A stretch of 64,000 nucleotides of DNA from Orobanche coerulescens (Eukaryota; Streptophyta; Magnoliopsida; Lamiales; Orobanchaceae), in contig CM065801.1 of NCBI GenBank assembly GCA_033398695.1, forward strand, positions 1,364,001-1,428,000, written 5' to 3'. Below are positions 22,555-31,814 of the stretch, piece by piece. Every line of letters starts with the position of its first letter. Within the stretch, counting starts at the first letter, position 1. The notes below the pieces were generated by a model. That model was not told the DNA's origin. It saw only the letters and a program-made list of their open reading frames with translations, and searched no databases. Made by a program: the position numbers and the translations under genes.

Positions 22555-22745
22555 ATGGCACCACACGATCGTGCCCATCGTGGGCTATGGTCGTGTGCAT
22601 CTTGCCCACGGTCATAGGCTGCTGCTGTCGTGTGCATCCTGCCATGACAGGGTGCACACCATCCTGCACATGATGGCAGCACACGATCGTGCCCATCGTG
22701 GATTACGATCGTGTGCATCTTGCCCACGGCCATGACCGTGTGCAC
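22555..22745. repeat. Array of CACGATCGTG-type palindromes, left of the Mutator-like gene
   Basis: Degenerate repeats built on ACACGATCGTGCCCATCGTGG and GGTCGTGTGCATCTTGCCCACGG. CACGATCGTG is a perfect 10-bp palindrome. The short ORFs that cover this array on both strands are by-products of the repeats. A matching array lies on the other side of the transposase gene at 25465-25680. Confidence 0.75.
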
Positions 22746-22769
22746 ATGACAGCATAGACAAAAACATTG

Positions 22770-25390
22770 AATGATGTGCACATTAGAGCAAAAGAATTAC
22801 CTTATAGCGGCAACAACATGACGACATGGAATCTGATCCAAATCAAACTCCCAACAACAACATGTCCATGTTCGAAGGTCGACCTCATAAAAAACTTTGT
22901 TTTCTTCAACTTTATAAACAAGTGGGGTGGTAGCTCGAACAGAAAGAGTCAGACTGGCTTGCACAGAGTTAGAGAGCTTTTCAAAGTGTGCATTGTCAAC
23001 TCATGGTCTCTTGATGTAGCTTCTCCTCAAATCAATTCTCTAAAATTAGGCGAAATATCTCAAGTAATGAGCAGACAGGTAAATGCCTCGTCCACAAAAT
23101 ACGATTATTAAAACATTCAATAATGTCAAGAAGTTATAGCGTCTTACCGGTCACTTCGACCTAGCCCACTAGGGATGAGAATTTTGGATCGGGAAATCCC
23201 GAGTCCCGGTCCCGTCCCGAGTCCCGACGGGAAATGGGACCCCGAGTCCCGAATTTTACGGAATTGGGACCGGGACCGGGACCTGAGGTTTTGGTGATTT
23301 CGGAACTCGGGAGTCCCGAGTCCCGATCGGGACTATCCCGAAGTCCTGATTGAAATTTTTAATTTCAATTAAATTTTAACCTTAATCTCATTTACCCCTA
23401 ATCCCGATTGAAATTTCTATTTTCAATTAAGTACCCTAATCCCCTTTACCCCATATCCCGAAGTCCCGATTGAAATCCCCATTTTTTTTTTCCTTTTATG
23501 ATTTCGGGTATTTTTATCCCGATCGGGACATTCGGGACATTCCGAAAAATTATCCTTCTGGACCGAGACCGGGACTTACATTTATCCCATTTCGGGAACC
23601 GGGACTCCCGAAGTCCCGAACGGGACCGGGATCGGGACCACCAAATTGATGATTTTCGGGACCGGGACAATCGGGACTCGGGACCGGGACCACGGGATTT
23701 CCCGATTCTCATCCCTATAGCCCACATCTCTGTCCCAATTTCAGAAAGATGACTGTGAGCCCCATTAGGGCTTTCAATATGTAGTTTCGAAAAGTAGTTT
23801 TCAAAAACTTCTTCACGATGCGTGTAGGCAGCAGTTCTAAAGTGTCCTATAGCATGCGCACCGTAGGAGGTCAGCTCTTTTGCAAGATGGTGATAGCACA
23901 ACCCGTAGAATGCATTCGGATAGATGGCTCGAACAGCATTCTGAATGCTCTTATGTTGGTCACTCACAATCAGTAAATCATCCATCGGATTGTAGCATCT
24001 GCGCAGGTTATACAGAAAATAAGTCCATGACTCGTCGTTCTCTATCGGACCGAGACCAACTGCAAGAGGAAATACTTGCTCGCTCTCATCAAATGTGACG
24101 ACCGCAAATAGAGTTCCTTTATTCTTTCCCTTCAGGTGGATCCCACCAACTATAATCACCGGTCGAAGGCACGTATCAAATACCCTATTACTCTGTCCGA
24201 GTGCAACGAACATGTGGCAAAACACTCCCTCACGAGTCGTCTGCAAATCATAAATTGTCCCTAGATTACGCTGTTTTAACAAATACAGATAAGATGAGAG
24301 CCTCTGATACGACTCATCAAAGTCGCCATATGTATTCTCTATCGCTATATTCCTCGTCTGGAGAGCAAAACTGTATATAACATGTCAATGTCGTACTCCC
24401 TACACATCTCTTCAATCACCTCCTTTAGCCTCAAAGTGACCCCGTCACAGGTCAATCTTTTAGCAAAAAAATGGGCGGCAACCTCAGAAGTGGTCGATCG
24501 TGCGACAGCACGGTTCAAATCAGGGTGACAGCTTTGCTCCAAGGTCAACTTAGTAATTCTCCAAATAGTTGCACCCTCAATAGCACACAACCTAAACTGA
24601 CAATTGTTTTGCCGGAATGATTATCAGCGGAACGATCAGTGATACACTGTAGCATGTTTTCCAAATGATACATTCCTACAGTTATCCTCTAATCTGTCTT
24701 GGACCGAAAGGTGGACCCCACCTCTAGGTGACCGGTGACTGGTGGAGGCTGCTCGACCCAACCCAAAGTCCCGGCACTACCGGGGTCCGGAAATAGAATG
24801 ATCCAGTTACGCATTGATTGTAGATGCTCATGCTCGCTCGTAGATTGATGGTCGGATGAGAAGTTCCGACAACTCACAATCCTATCCATTTGGGTCGGTT
24901 GGCGAACCCAAGCAAGAAATTCCGCAGATAGTGACTCAAGCAAGTCTTTACAACAATTTTCATCTTCGTATGTATGCACCTCCTCATCTTCCTCGTCTTC
25001 CTCATCTTCCTCGTATTGATAATCTTTGGAAGGCATGTCATAATTTATGTTGTCGGGCTCTACTCTCGAGCTGCTACATCCCATATTAACCTCGGGAGTG
25101 GAGGAGCTGCCGTTCTCAACATAGACCTCACGATCATCCTTGTATTCTACTAGTAGTCGAAGTATCTCGGTATCGCCTCGTAATAGGACTTTTACTTTAT
25201 TTCCCTTGGCCATGTGTGTCAAGTACCATAATTTGTCATCGGACTCATTTGGACCACCCAAACCCTCTCTGATAATCCCCACGAGGTTTGCACGACTAAC
25301 TTTGCTCGTGTCGATGTAGACAAAAAAGGAGTCCTCATCTACATGTGTCGATCGCTCCCAATGACCACCATGATGTATCAAAATACGCTG
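22770..25390 (-). pseudogene. Mutator-like (MULE) transposase pseudogene
   Basis: Read right to left, 25381-24689 holds an N-terminal domain beginning near IHHGGHWER with an acidic EEDEEDEEDEE stretch. 24590-24345 holds the DNA-binding region (CAIEGATIWRITKL, then SCHPD). 24340-23720 holds the MULE catalytic domain (RPVIIVGGIHLKGK, LIVSDQHKSI), and 22900-22800 a SWIM finger (CCCWEF, then CRHVVAAI). Frameshifts lie near 24620, 24372 and 23130. The first catalytic Asp, normally in VDGTH, is Gly here (VGGIH). A hAT MITE sits at 23170-23717. The gene is clearly dead. Confidence 0.85.
23170..23717. mobile_element. hAT-type MITE (548 bp) inserted in the MULE gene, TSD TAGCCCAC
   Basis: Ends TAGGGATGAGAAT and ATTCTCATCCCTA, flanked by a perfect TAGCCCAC duplication (23162-23169 and 23718-23725). 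The subterminal parts are dense in GGGACCGGGAC and CCCGAGTCCCG. It is related in style to the MITE at 14688 but clearly a different family. It interrupts the transposase frame downstream of EIGTEMWA. Confidence 0.88.
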
Positions 25391-25464
25391 TCACGACATC
25401 TGATTACAAAAAGATGAATAACTATTCAGAAAACTGCGGGAACAATATTCTAAAATGGTCTGTC

Positions 25465-25680
25465 TTGGACACGACCGATGCACACGGTCGTATGCTACCG
25501 CGTGCAGCGATCGTGTGCAAGTTTCTAGCCATGAACACGATCGCTGCACACGATTGTAGACGATCGTGTTAAACGATCGTGAACACGTTAGTTGTGCGCA
25601 CGATGTCAAGGCCGTTGGACACGACCGTTGCACACGATTGTTGCACACGGTGGCTTCCCATTGTGTACAGCGATCGTGTC
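25465..25680. repeat. Array of CACGATCGTG-type palindromes, right of the Mutator-like gene
   Basis: Variants of GCACACGATCGTG and ACGATCGTGAACAC repeat at least eight times over 215 bp. With the array at 22555-22745 they bracket the transposase pseudogene within about 100 bp on each side. Confidence 0.75.
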
Positions 25681-25689
25681 CGTAAGAAC

Positions 25690-26677
25690 TTGTCGGGAGA
25701 AAAAATTTCCATCGGTAAATATTGATGCATACCTTCTTTATGAACCCAGAAGCATGACAAATGAAGTCCTATTTGAACGTCAACTTTTCTTTTTGAATAA
25801 TCTTGTGATTTTTATAAGATTTTTGAGAGACATTTTGTCATAAATGGTTGTGTTGTTTTGATGTATATGTTGTAGTTAAATTTTGGTTGTTGGACATTAA
25901 TGATCGGCTTTGAGCAAATGAGGATAATGAAAAAGAAAAAAGAAAAGAAAAGTAGTTTAAATTAAATAAAATACAAAAAGAAAAGAGAAAGTCAACATTA
26001 CAATTTTTGGGAGGACATTTTAGTATTTTTAATCAAAATGATACTAAAGACTTTATACTCTTATGAATGGGAATATAAAACTTGTCAATTTTATGATTTG
26101 GCATAAAAAAACTGATTCCCACATATATGTATATATTGATAATATTAACTAATATCAATAATGATACTCCTAGTAATTAATTTTTATTAAAAGATAATAT
26201 CTACAGCAATCATAATTTATTATTTACATTACAAGAATAAAAACAATAATAATAAAATAATAATAAAAATAATAATAATTATTATATATAATAATATTGA
26301 TAATTTAAAACAATAGTAATAGAACAAAAAAATATCATAATTATTATAATATTATTTATAATACAAATAATGATAATAGTAATTAGTAATATTATTTTTT
26401 AGAGTTGAATTGAATTGAAAGGTGATGAAATTAAGCTCAAAAGAACAGGTCTTATGCTGAAAAATAATTGTGATTTTTATTTGTTGATATGCATTGCACA
26501 TCTTAAATTATAGATATTAAAACTGAATTACAATAGTATAATTTATTATATCTTCATAGAATTACTTGTGTAAATTTTACAGCAACATGAAATAAAGCAA
26601 AATAATTTTTGGAATTCGAAGCGCTGTTTTCCTTTAATGAGAAAGGCCAAGATGACCATAAAAAAAATTAATTGGAA
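25690..26677. other. AT-rich intergenic region
   Basis: It contains AATAAT and TAATA microsatellite-like runs around 26240-26390. I see no coding exon, terminal repeat or RNA gene. Confidence 0.6.
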
Positions 26678-26709
26678 TGCGGTGAGCGTGGATCGAACAC
26701 GCGACCTTT

Positions 26710-26745
<36 letters not shown>

Positions 26746-26750
26746 CCCGC
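26678..26750 (-). tRNA. trnF-GAA: tRNA-Phe (anticodon GAA)
   Basis: The minus strand gives a complete 73-nt cloverleaf starting GCGGGGATAGCTCAGTTGGG and ending CACGCTCACCGCA, with no encoded CCA, as in nuclear tRNAs. Loop CTGAAGA places anticodon GAA at 26717-26715. The B box GGTTCGATCC is represented by TGTTCGATCCA. A T-run terminator lies downstream at 26661-26668. Compared with the plant sequence as I remember it, there is one change, in the anticodon stem (ATCTAAAGG for ATCTGAAGG; plus-strand base 26709), which creates a C28-A42 mismatch. Confidence 0.95.
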
Positions 26751-28110
26751 AACATGTCATATGAAGAGAGAAAATGAAAACGAATGGCTATCAGTAATTC
26801 TATCTTTAGGTATTCTCCAAACAATAAAACCCTATTTATTCCAAGCGGTACAACTTAAAGAAAAAATTGAAGCACAATAGATACGTTGCGGAGTTGTAAA
26901 TTAATAACCAAATAACTCATTCAACATTTCCGACAGTTTTCAACAACCAAAATAGCATAATACATAGTAAATGTTTACAAGCAGATAAAGCTCAAGCCTT
27001 TAACAGCTCAACACGATATTCGTTTTACTGATTGCTAATTAAGCTACGGATATTTCATCATCACACACACAAAAAAAAAATTAAGCCCAAGAAAAAAGTG
27101 TCAGAATAGTTGATTTGAAAGTACTTAAGTGTCTACGATGGCATTAGCAAACTCTTGTAATAAACCTCATCCCAGCTTATCTACCACGACTCGTGTTTGC
27201 CACAAGTTGCATCATTTGTCCCGATATTCATAGTTGCATGATGTGCACCATGCCCACGACATGCCGTTAGGAGCAACTCCACCAACGTGTGCCAGAACCA
27301 AGAGGCAAATGTCAAAACCGACACGACTAATTTACGACACACTTTCTTCTCCAACGCGGGAGAGCCAAAGCTCTTTTCAAATTTATGCACTGGCTGCACT
27401 TGGCCAAGACCTGCCCTGGCCGGCATCATGCTATTCTCAGCAAATTATGTGTAGTTCTTCAAACCACATAATCACTCAACTTTCAAGTTCTGCATCAAGT
27501 TTGACCTATATTCCATGCCAATTATGTCAACATTTCATGCTTCGAGCACGTGACTACTAGAATGTTGCAACTTTTTAAGGCAAAAAACTTGTGTCACTCG
27601 GATAAATTGGGGTTCAAATTTGAAATTCAGATTCTTTTCTCCGATTTTCGGGCTTTTTTGTTTTCCCTTTTTTTTCGTTCTTTAGGTTTCTTAGTGGTTT
27701 CCTATTTTTAGAGGAGATGGAGAAGCAAGCGTGCGAGCGAGCGAGACGGAGAGCGCGAGATAGATACCTGACTACTAGAATATTGTTCTTTTAGGATAAG
27801 AACTTGTGCAACAGAATACATGCTTTTTACCTTATTTTTTTAGTTCCTCATGATTTCTTGGAGTTTTTTCTCTTTTTAGGGGTTAATGGAGGATTACCCC
27901 GTGTTTATAAAATGAGCTATTTACCTCTCTGTGTAAATTAAATAGGTCAATTACCACATTTTATTATCAAATAGGCTGATTACCTAACTGTGAAAATTAA
28001 ATAGGCACATTACCCTCATATATTCTCAAAGAATTGCAGATTAATCTCCCTGTGTTTCATCTGGACATTGCAAATGACCCCTTATGCACAATACGATTGC
28101 AGGGGCGGTA
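26751..28110. other. Intergenic with minor duplications
   Basis: Frames at 27181-27429 (minus) and 27234-27560 (plus) overlap, and neither has a recognisable domain. A phrase with GACTACTAGAATRTTG occurs at 27549 and 27769. Between 27890 and 28080 a degenerate ATTACC...AAATAGG repeat of about 45 bp recurs. No gene is supported. Confidence 0.5.
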
Positions 28111-28114
28111 TGCA

Positions 28115-28190
28115 TAGAGGGAGAGGGAGAGGAGGAGAGAGGGAGAGAGAGGGAGAGGGGGAGAGAGAAGGAGAGGGAGAGAGAGAGAGT
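28115..28190 (+). repeat. GA-rich (GGGAGAGA)n microsatellite
   Basis: An uninterrupted purine tract of GGAGA and GAGAGA units. The 62-codon frame across it, rich in Glu and Arg, is only a reflection of the repeat. Confidence 0.85.
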
Positions 28191-28367
28191 CCTTTACGGG
28201 TGGAAAGCCCGGTCTAAGTTATATAGCATGCATGAGAGTTTGTTTTCTCAGCACTTCATGCATTTTCCATGAAGGAATTCAAATCTAATCATAAACTCAT
28301 AGCTAATTCCTAAAACTCCGCAGTCGCGTTATTTTGACGTATCAGAGTATCTTTAGCGAAATTGAAA

Positions 28368-28577
28368 CTAGACGTCCAACACATAGTCCGTTTGTTGGCT
28401 AATGGAAGAAAGCCCATTGTAGCCGACAGAATACCCAAACTCGAATCCCACTGGAGTCGAAGGACCACCAGTGTCGGAAATTGAGTGGCCAAAGTTGAAA
28501 ATCGCTGGATATATTTTGGCACTAAGAAGCAACAGAATGCAGACGCATAGCCTGGTGGTACAAACAATAACCATCAC
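28368..28577 (-). pseudogene. GDSL esterase/lipase N-terminal fragment
   Basis: A 69-codon minus-strand frame starts with a hydrophobic signal-peptide-like segment (CVCILLLLSA) and then PAIFNFGHSISDTGG, which matches the first conserved block of plant GDSL lipases (usually FNFGDSNSDTGG). The candidate nucleophile Ser is kept, but the Asp before it is His. Sequence after Gly-Gly diverges and stops after about 35 more residues, and the other blocks are absent. It lies about 320 bp beyond the stop of the DUF952 gene on the same strand. I infer a gene relic. Confidence 0.7.
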
Positions 28578-28896
28578 AGCTTAAAATATATAGCTCTGGC
28601 ACAGTACAACTGACTAGTAATATGACAAAGAAAAAGAAAGACAGGTAACTGACTAGTAATAATACATGATGTCCATTTTCGTCAGTTGACAGATACAATC
28701 CACATCCTACTTACAATCCAGTGAATCCACTTACTGATTTAGTGTGAGGGTTAATGCTTGATAGAGGAGTCGGTGAAGCCCAAATTGGAAGTAGTATCTA
28801 AAACGGCAGAATGATTTTGAACTTGAAACGCGTCGTGTCCAATACAACTTAAACATAAAACCGACACTTATATCATGATGACGACTAAAATACAAT

Positions 28897-30319
28897 CTAA
28901 TCCAGCAAGATGCAACTGAATTTTCCGTCTGTATTAATGGTCAGCTTCTCTGCTTTTGTGACAGCGTCTAGTGGAAGAGGACTGGAACTCCGAGATGGAC
29001 CGTAGAAATGGGGGAATACATTGAAGTCATCCACAGCTTCATAAATTAACCCATCTCCGAGCTGTAACAACTTAATATGTGTCAGCAGCATATTATGTTT
29101 CGATACACAAATTTATAAAACAGCTCTGATCAGAACATATTTTGGTCTCATGAGTCGATCGTTAATAGTTACTTCACCTTTTTAGCATCAATCTGCAGTA
29201 GATAAAGATCTTCTTTGGCATTCATGAAAAAGTTTTGCAAAGTGGATTGGACCTGAAAGCAAAAGAGAAGCCATGAATTGCTAAATTAATTCAAAGCTAT
29301 GCAAGTACCAAACTATTTTGGATTGCAAAATTAATCAACGTAAACCAGATAAGTTTTATAACTCAGCCAACAATGTAGATCACAGAGAGAGTGCTTTTGC
29401 ATTCTATATATTATTTCCATTTCTCCCAAGTGAGTCAATATAGGTTTTTATTTTAATGAAACCAACTAGTGTGTTTGTGTATGAGTGTGTGTGTGTGTGT
29501 GCGCGCGCGATGAGACTATGAAATCCACCACTTGAACAGAAGTAAGATTCAAGAAATAGAAATAGAAAAACAACGGGAAAGAGAAAAATGTTTGTTGATA
29601 CCAGATATATAATTACCAAAAAAAAAAAAAAAAATGAAAACTTTCACAGATGATTAAAAAAGGTTGCTTGGAGTCTTCCACCAGCAAAAGCAAGATCACA
29701 AATCTTATATCACAAGAGTTTATGGCTTTGCCAATGTGTCACATCGTCCTATATTATGGAGTTCAAAGCTTTTTTTTTTTTTTTTTTTTTGGGGGGGGGG
29801 GGGGGGTGTCCAACGACAGTGCAGAGCTACAAATACGAGCCACCTTAAAGCATGATGTGATATAATCTCATGAAATAATATTTGAGAGATTTCCATGTTT
29901 ACAGAAAATTGATCTCAACAACCCAGCTAATCACCCACAATAATCAAAAGCACAAAGAACTTCCTTCACAGGTAATTATAACACAAAATTGCTATCTGCA
30001 ATAGAAAGTAGTACAAGCAGAATCTAATAATTACGGCTACTCTGCACCGGAAATAATCACTTAATTCCATTATAACACACACACACACACATAAGTATAT
30101 ATGTTATATATATATATATATATAAAAATTGGATTTGTGCGCAGACGAAGAAGGATAGGGTAGAACCTGATCGAGCTTGCTGAGGTGGAAACAAGCAGTT
30201 GATTTGTCTAGATTTCCACCCAAAGTAGCGCCGCTGGTCCGCAGCTCCTCCCATTCCTCAGCGGTGCTGATCCTGTACACAAAATCTTCATCTTCTTCTA
30301 ATCCATTATTTGCAGCCAT
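28897..30319 (-). CDS. DUF952 domain protein, three exons
   Basis: Exons at 30319-30167, 29252-29178 and 29061-28897 encode 51, 25 and 54 residues, 130 in total. Both introns follow GT-AG, and all junctions are phase 0 (CAG/GT...CAG/GTC and AAG/GT...CAG/CTC). The protein shows the DUF952 pattern: FVYRISTAEEWEEL, CFHLSKLDQ, KEDLYLLQIDAKKLG, GLIYEAV and FPHFYGPSR, ending in a short C-terminal strand. Bacterial and plant members are small soluble proteins of unknown function related in fold to ADP-ribosyl-type domains. The start is the first ATG (MAANNGLEEDEDF), preceded by a 40-bp tandem duplication in the leader. I see no disabling mutation, and it is probably a working gene. Confidence 0.9.
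29770..29806 (+). repeat. T21-G16 homopolymer junction in intron 1 of the DUF952 gene
   Basis: Twenty-one T are followed at once by sixteen G. Such paired homopolymers are rare in plant DNA and difficult to sequence, so the lengths may not be exact. Confidence 0.8.
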
Positions 30320-30334
30320 TGTAGACGACCACTT

Positions 30335-30414
30335 CTTCCCGAGTTTGGGGAAATTGGTGGAGAAAGATTATTTTCTTCCCGAGTTTGGGAAAATTGGGGG
30401 AGAAAGATTATTTT
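30335..30414 (-). repeat. 40-bp tandem duplication just upstream of the DUF952 start
   Basis: Two head-to-tail units (30335-30374 and 30375-30414) beginning CTTCCCGAGTTTGGG, with two mismatches. They lie 16-95 bases upstream of the start codon, in the expected leader or core promoter. Confidence 0.9.
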
Positions 30415-30462
30415 CATAATAATTGATATTATTATCATAGTTAGAAATGATATCAAATTGTA

Positions 30463-31387
30463 CCGTAACTCCATAAAATAATACTCGATAAATTATTAAA
30501 TTCGATAAAATTAAAAATTATCCAATCTCAACTTTGAATCAATTCCAATTTGGATACCAATCAATTAAATAATAAGATAATACTTTTTTCTAAAAATCTT
30601 AGTATATATATTATATATAAGGTTCCGACGAAACTATAAATTAATAATTATTTACAAATTCCCAGATATATATATATATATATACTTGAACATTCTAAGA
30701 ATTTTAGTAAAATATGAACCTACTTTTACTCATTTTTTGTTGAACTTTAAATCTGCATTGATCTCATCTTTTAATCTCCAAAATTGCGCCCAAAAGTCGC
30801 GGCGTTGTCTTCTCGTATTGAAGTAAAAAGTTATGAAAAGTTGTTGCCGCTTGCAATGCTTCTTTTCGAGCGACCTGTTGCAAAGATATTGAATCATCAT
30901 CTGCTTCATTATCTACCGAATTTTGAACGACATCAGCCACTATTTCTTCTAATCTCCGAACCACGTAACACATTCTTATTCCACTAGCGCATACCAGTGA
31001 TCATGTTCTCAAGCTCACAAATGTCTTCTCCGTAAGCTGCATCACTTAAGTTCTCTGGGAGTTGCATACCAGTGATCATGCACCATTCTCTTACTTTGGC
31101 AAAAAATAATGAATGAGACCTTTCAAACTTCCAGTTAACATGATAATATGAGTATACATTCTACGAGTGGTAATTAAAAATAATGTAATGTATATACGTT
31201 GTAATTTATTTGTCATAAATAACTAATGTACATTGTAAGTGAATTATACAATCCCGAAATTGTGAAAGTTAGTTATGTATATACATTATCTCTCTAAATT
31301 AATAAATTATTAATTTATCGATTATATAATATCTCTCTAACTTAATAAAATTCTCCGTAATAATACTAAGTTATAAAGGTTTTACTG
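30463..31387 (-). mobile_element. pogo-like DNA transposon, internally deleted, TSD TA
   Basis: The right end, read inverted, is CAGTAAAACCTTTATAACTT. The left end is CCGTAACTCCATAAAATAAT. Both are followed by CGATAAATT-type subterminal words typical of plant pogo-like elements. TA flanks both sides (30461-30462 and 31388-31389). The 925-bp copy retains only the transposase tail. Confidence 0.75.
30764..31075 (-). pseudogene. pogo/Tigger transposase C-terminal fragment
   Basis: The minus-strand frame 30973-30764 contains EADDDSISLQQVARKEALQ, then ATTFHNFLLQYEKTTP, the characteristic end of plant pogo-like transposases. Another piece (PENLSDAAYGEDICELENMI) is readable at about 31070-31010 in a shifted frame. 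No DDE catalytic part remains. Confidence 0.7.
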
Positions 31388-31389
31388 TA

Positions 31390-31800
31390 GATTGATTGAT
31401 GATGTTTGTTCGAGGAACTTAAAATAATTATTATACTCCTCCGTTTTATAAGATATGCTACAATTTAGTTAGTGGTGGATTTGAGTAGAGAAAGAATCTC
31501 ACTTTTGTTGTAAATGTATGTTAATCATTATTGTTGATTAATTAAAAGATAAATAGTGTAAGCCATCATTGGTAAATTGTAAATGAGTTGAAAAGATGGA
31601 GTAAAAATATAAAGGAAATTTTCTAAAAACGAAATGGGCACATTCTTGTAGGACGGCCGGAAATAACAAATTGATCACACTCTTATAGGATCAGGGAATA
31701 TTAAACTATATAGCTGGATTAATTTCTAATATAATAATAAAGTTGAGCGATACTACTTTTAAATGAAAAAATAATTAATAACAAGTTGTTTAAATTACTT
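31390..31800. other. Intergenic, no supported feature
   Basis: AT-rich sequence between the pogo remnant and the truncated start of the copia element. No ORF, repeat or site is supported. Confidence 0.6.
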
Positions 31801-31814
31801 AATGGAATGATAAA

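Noticed and set aside
22451..22781. Overlapping ORFs on both strands
   Set aside because: They are created by the repeated CACGATCGTG array, in which stop codons are rare; there is no domain.
27181..27560. Overlapping 82- and 108-codon ORFs
   Set aside because: No recognisable domain, no splice context; probably chance in a locally GC-richer stretch.
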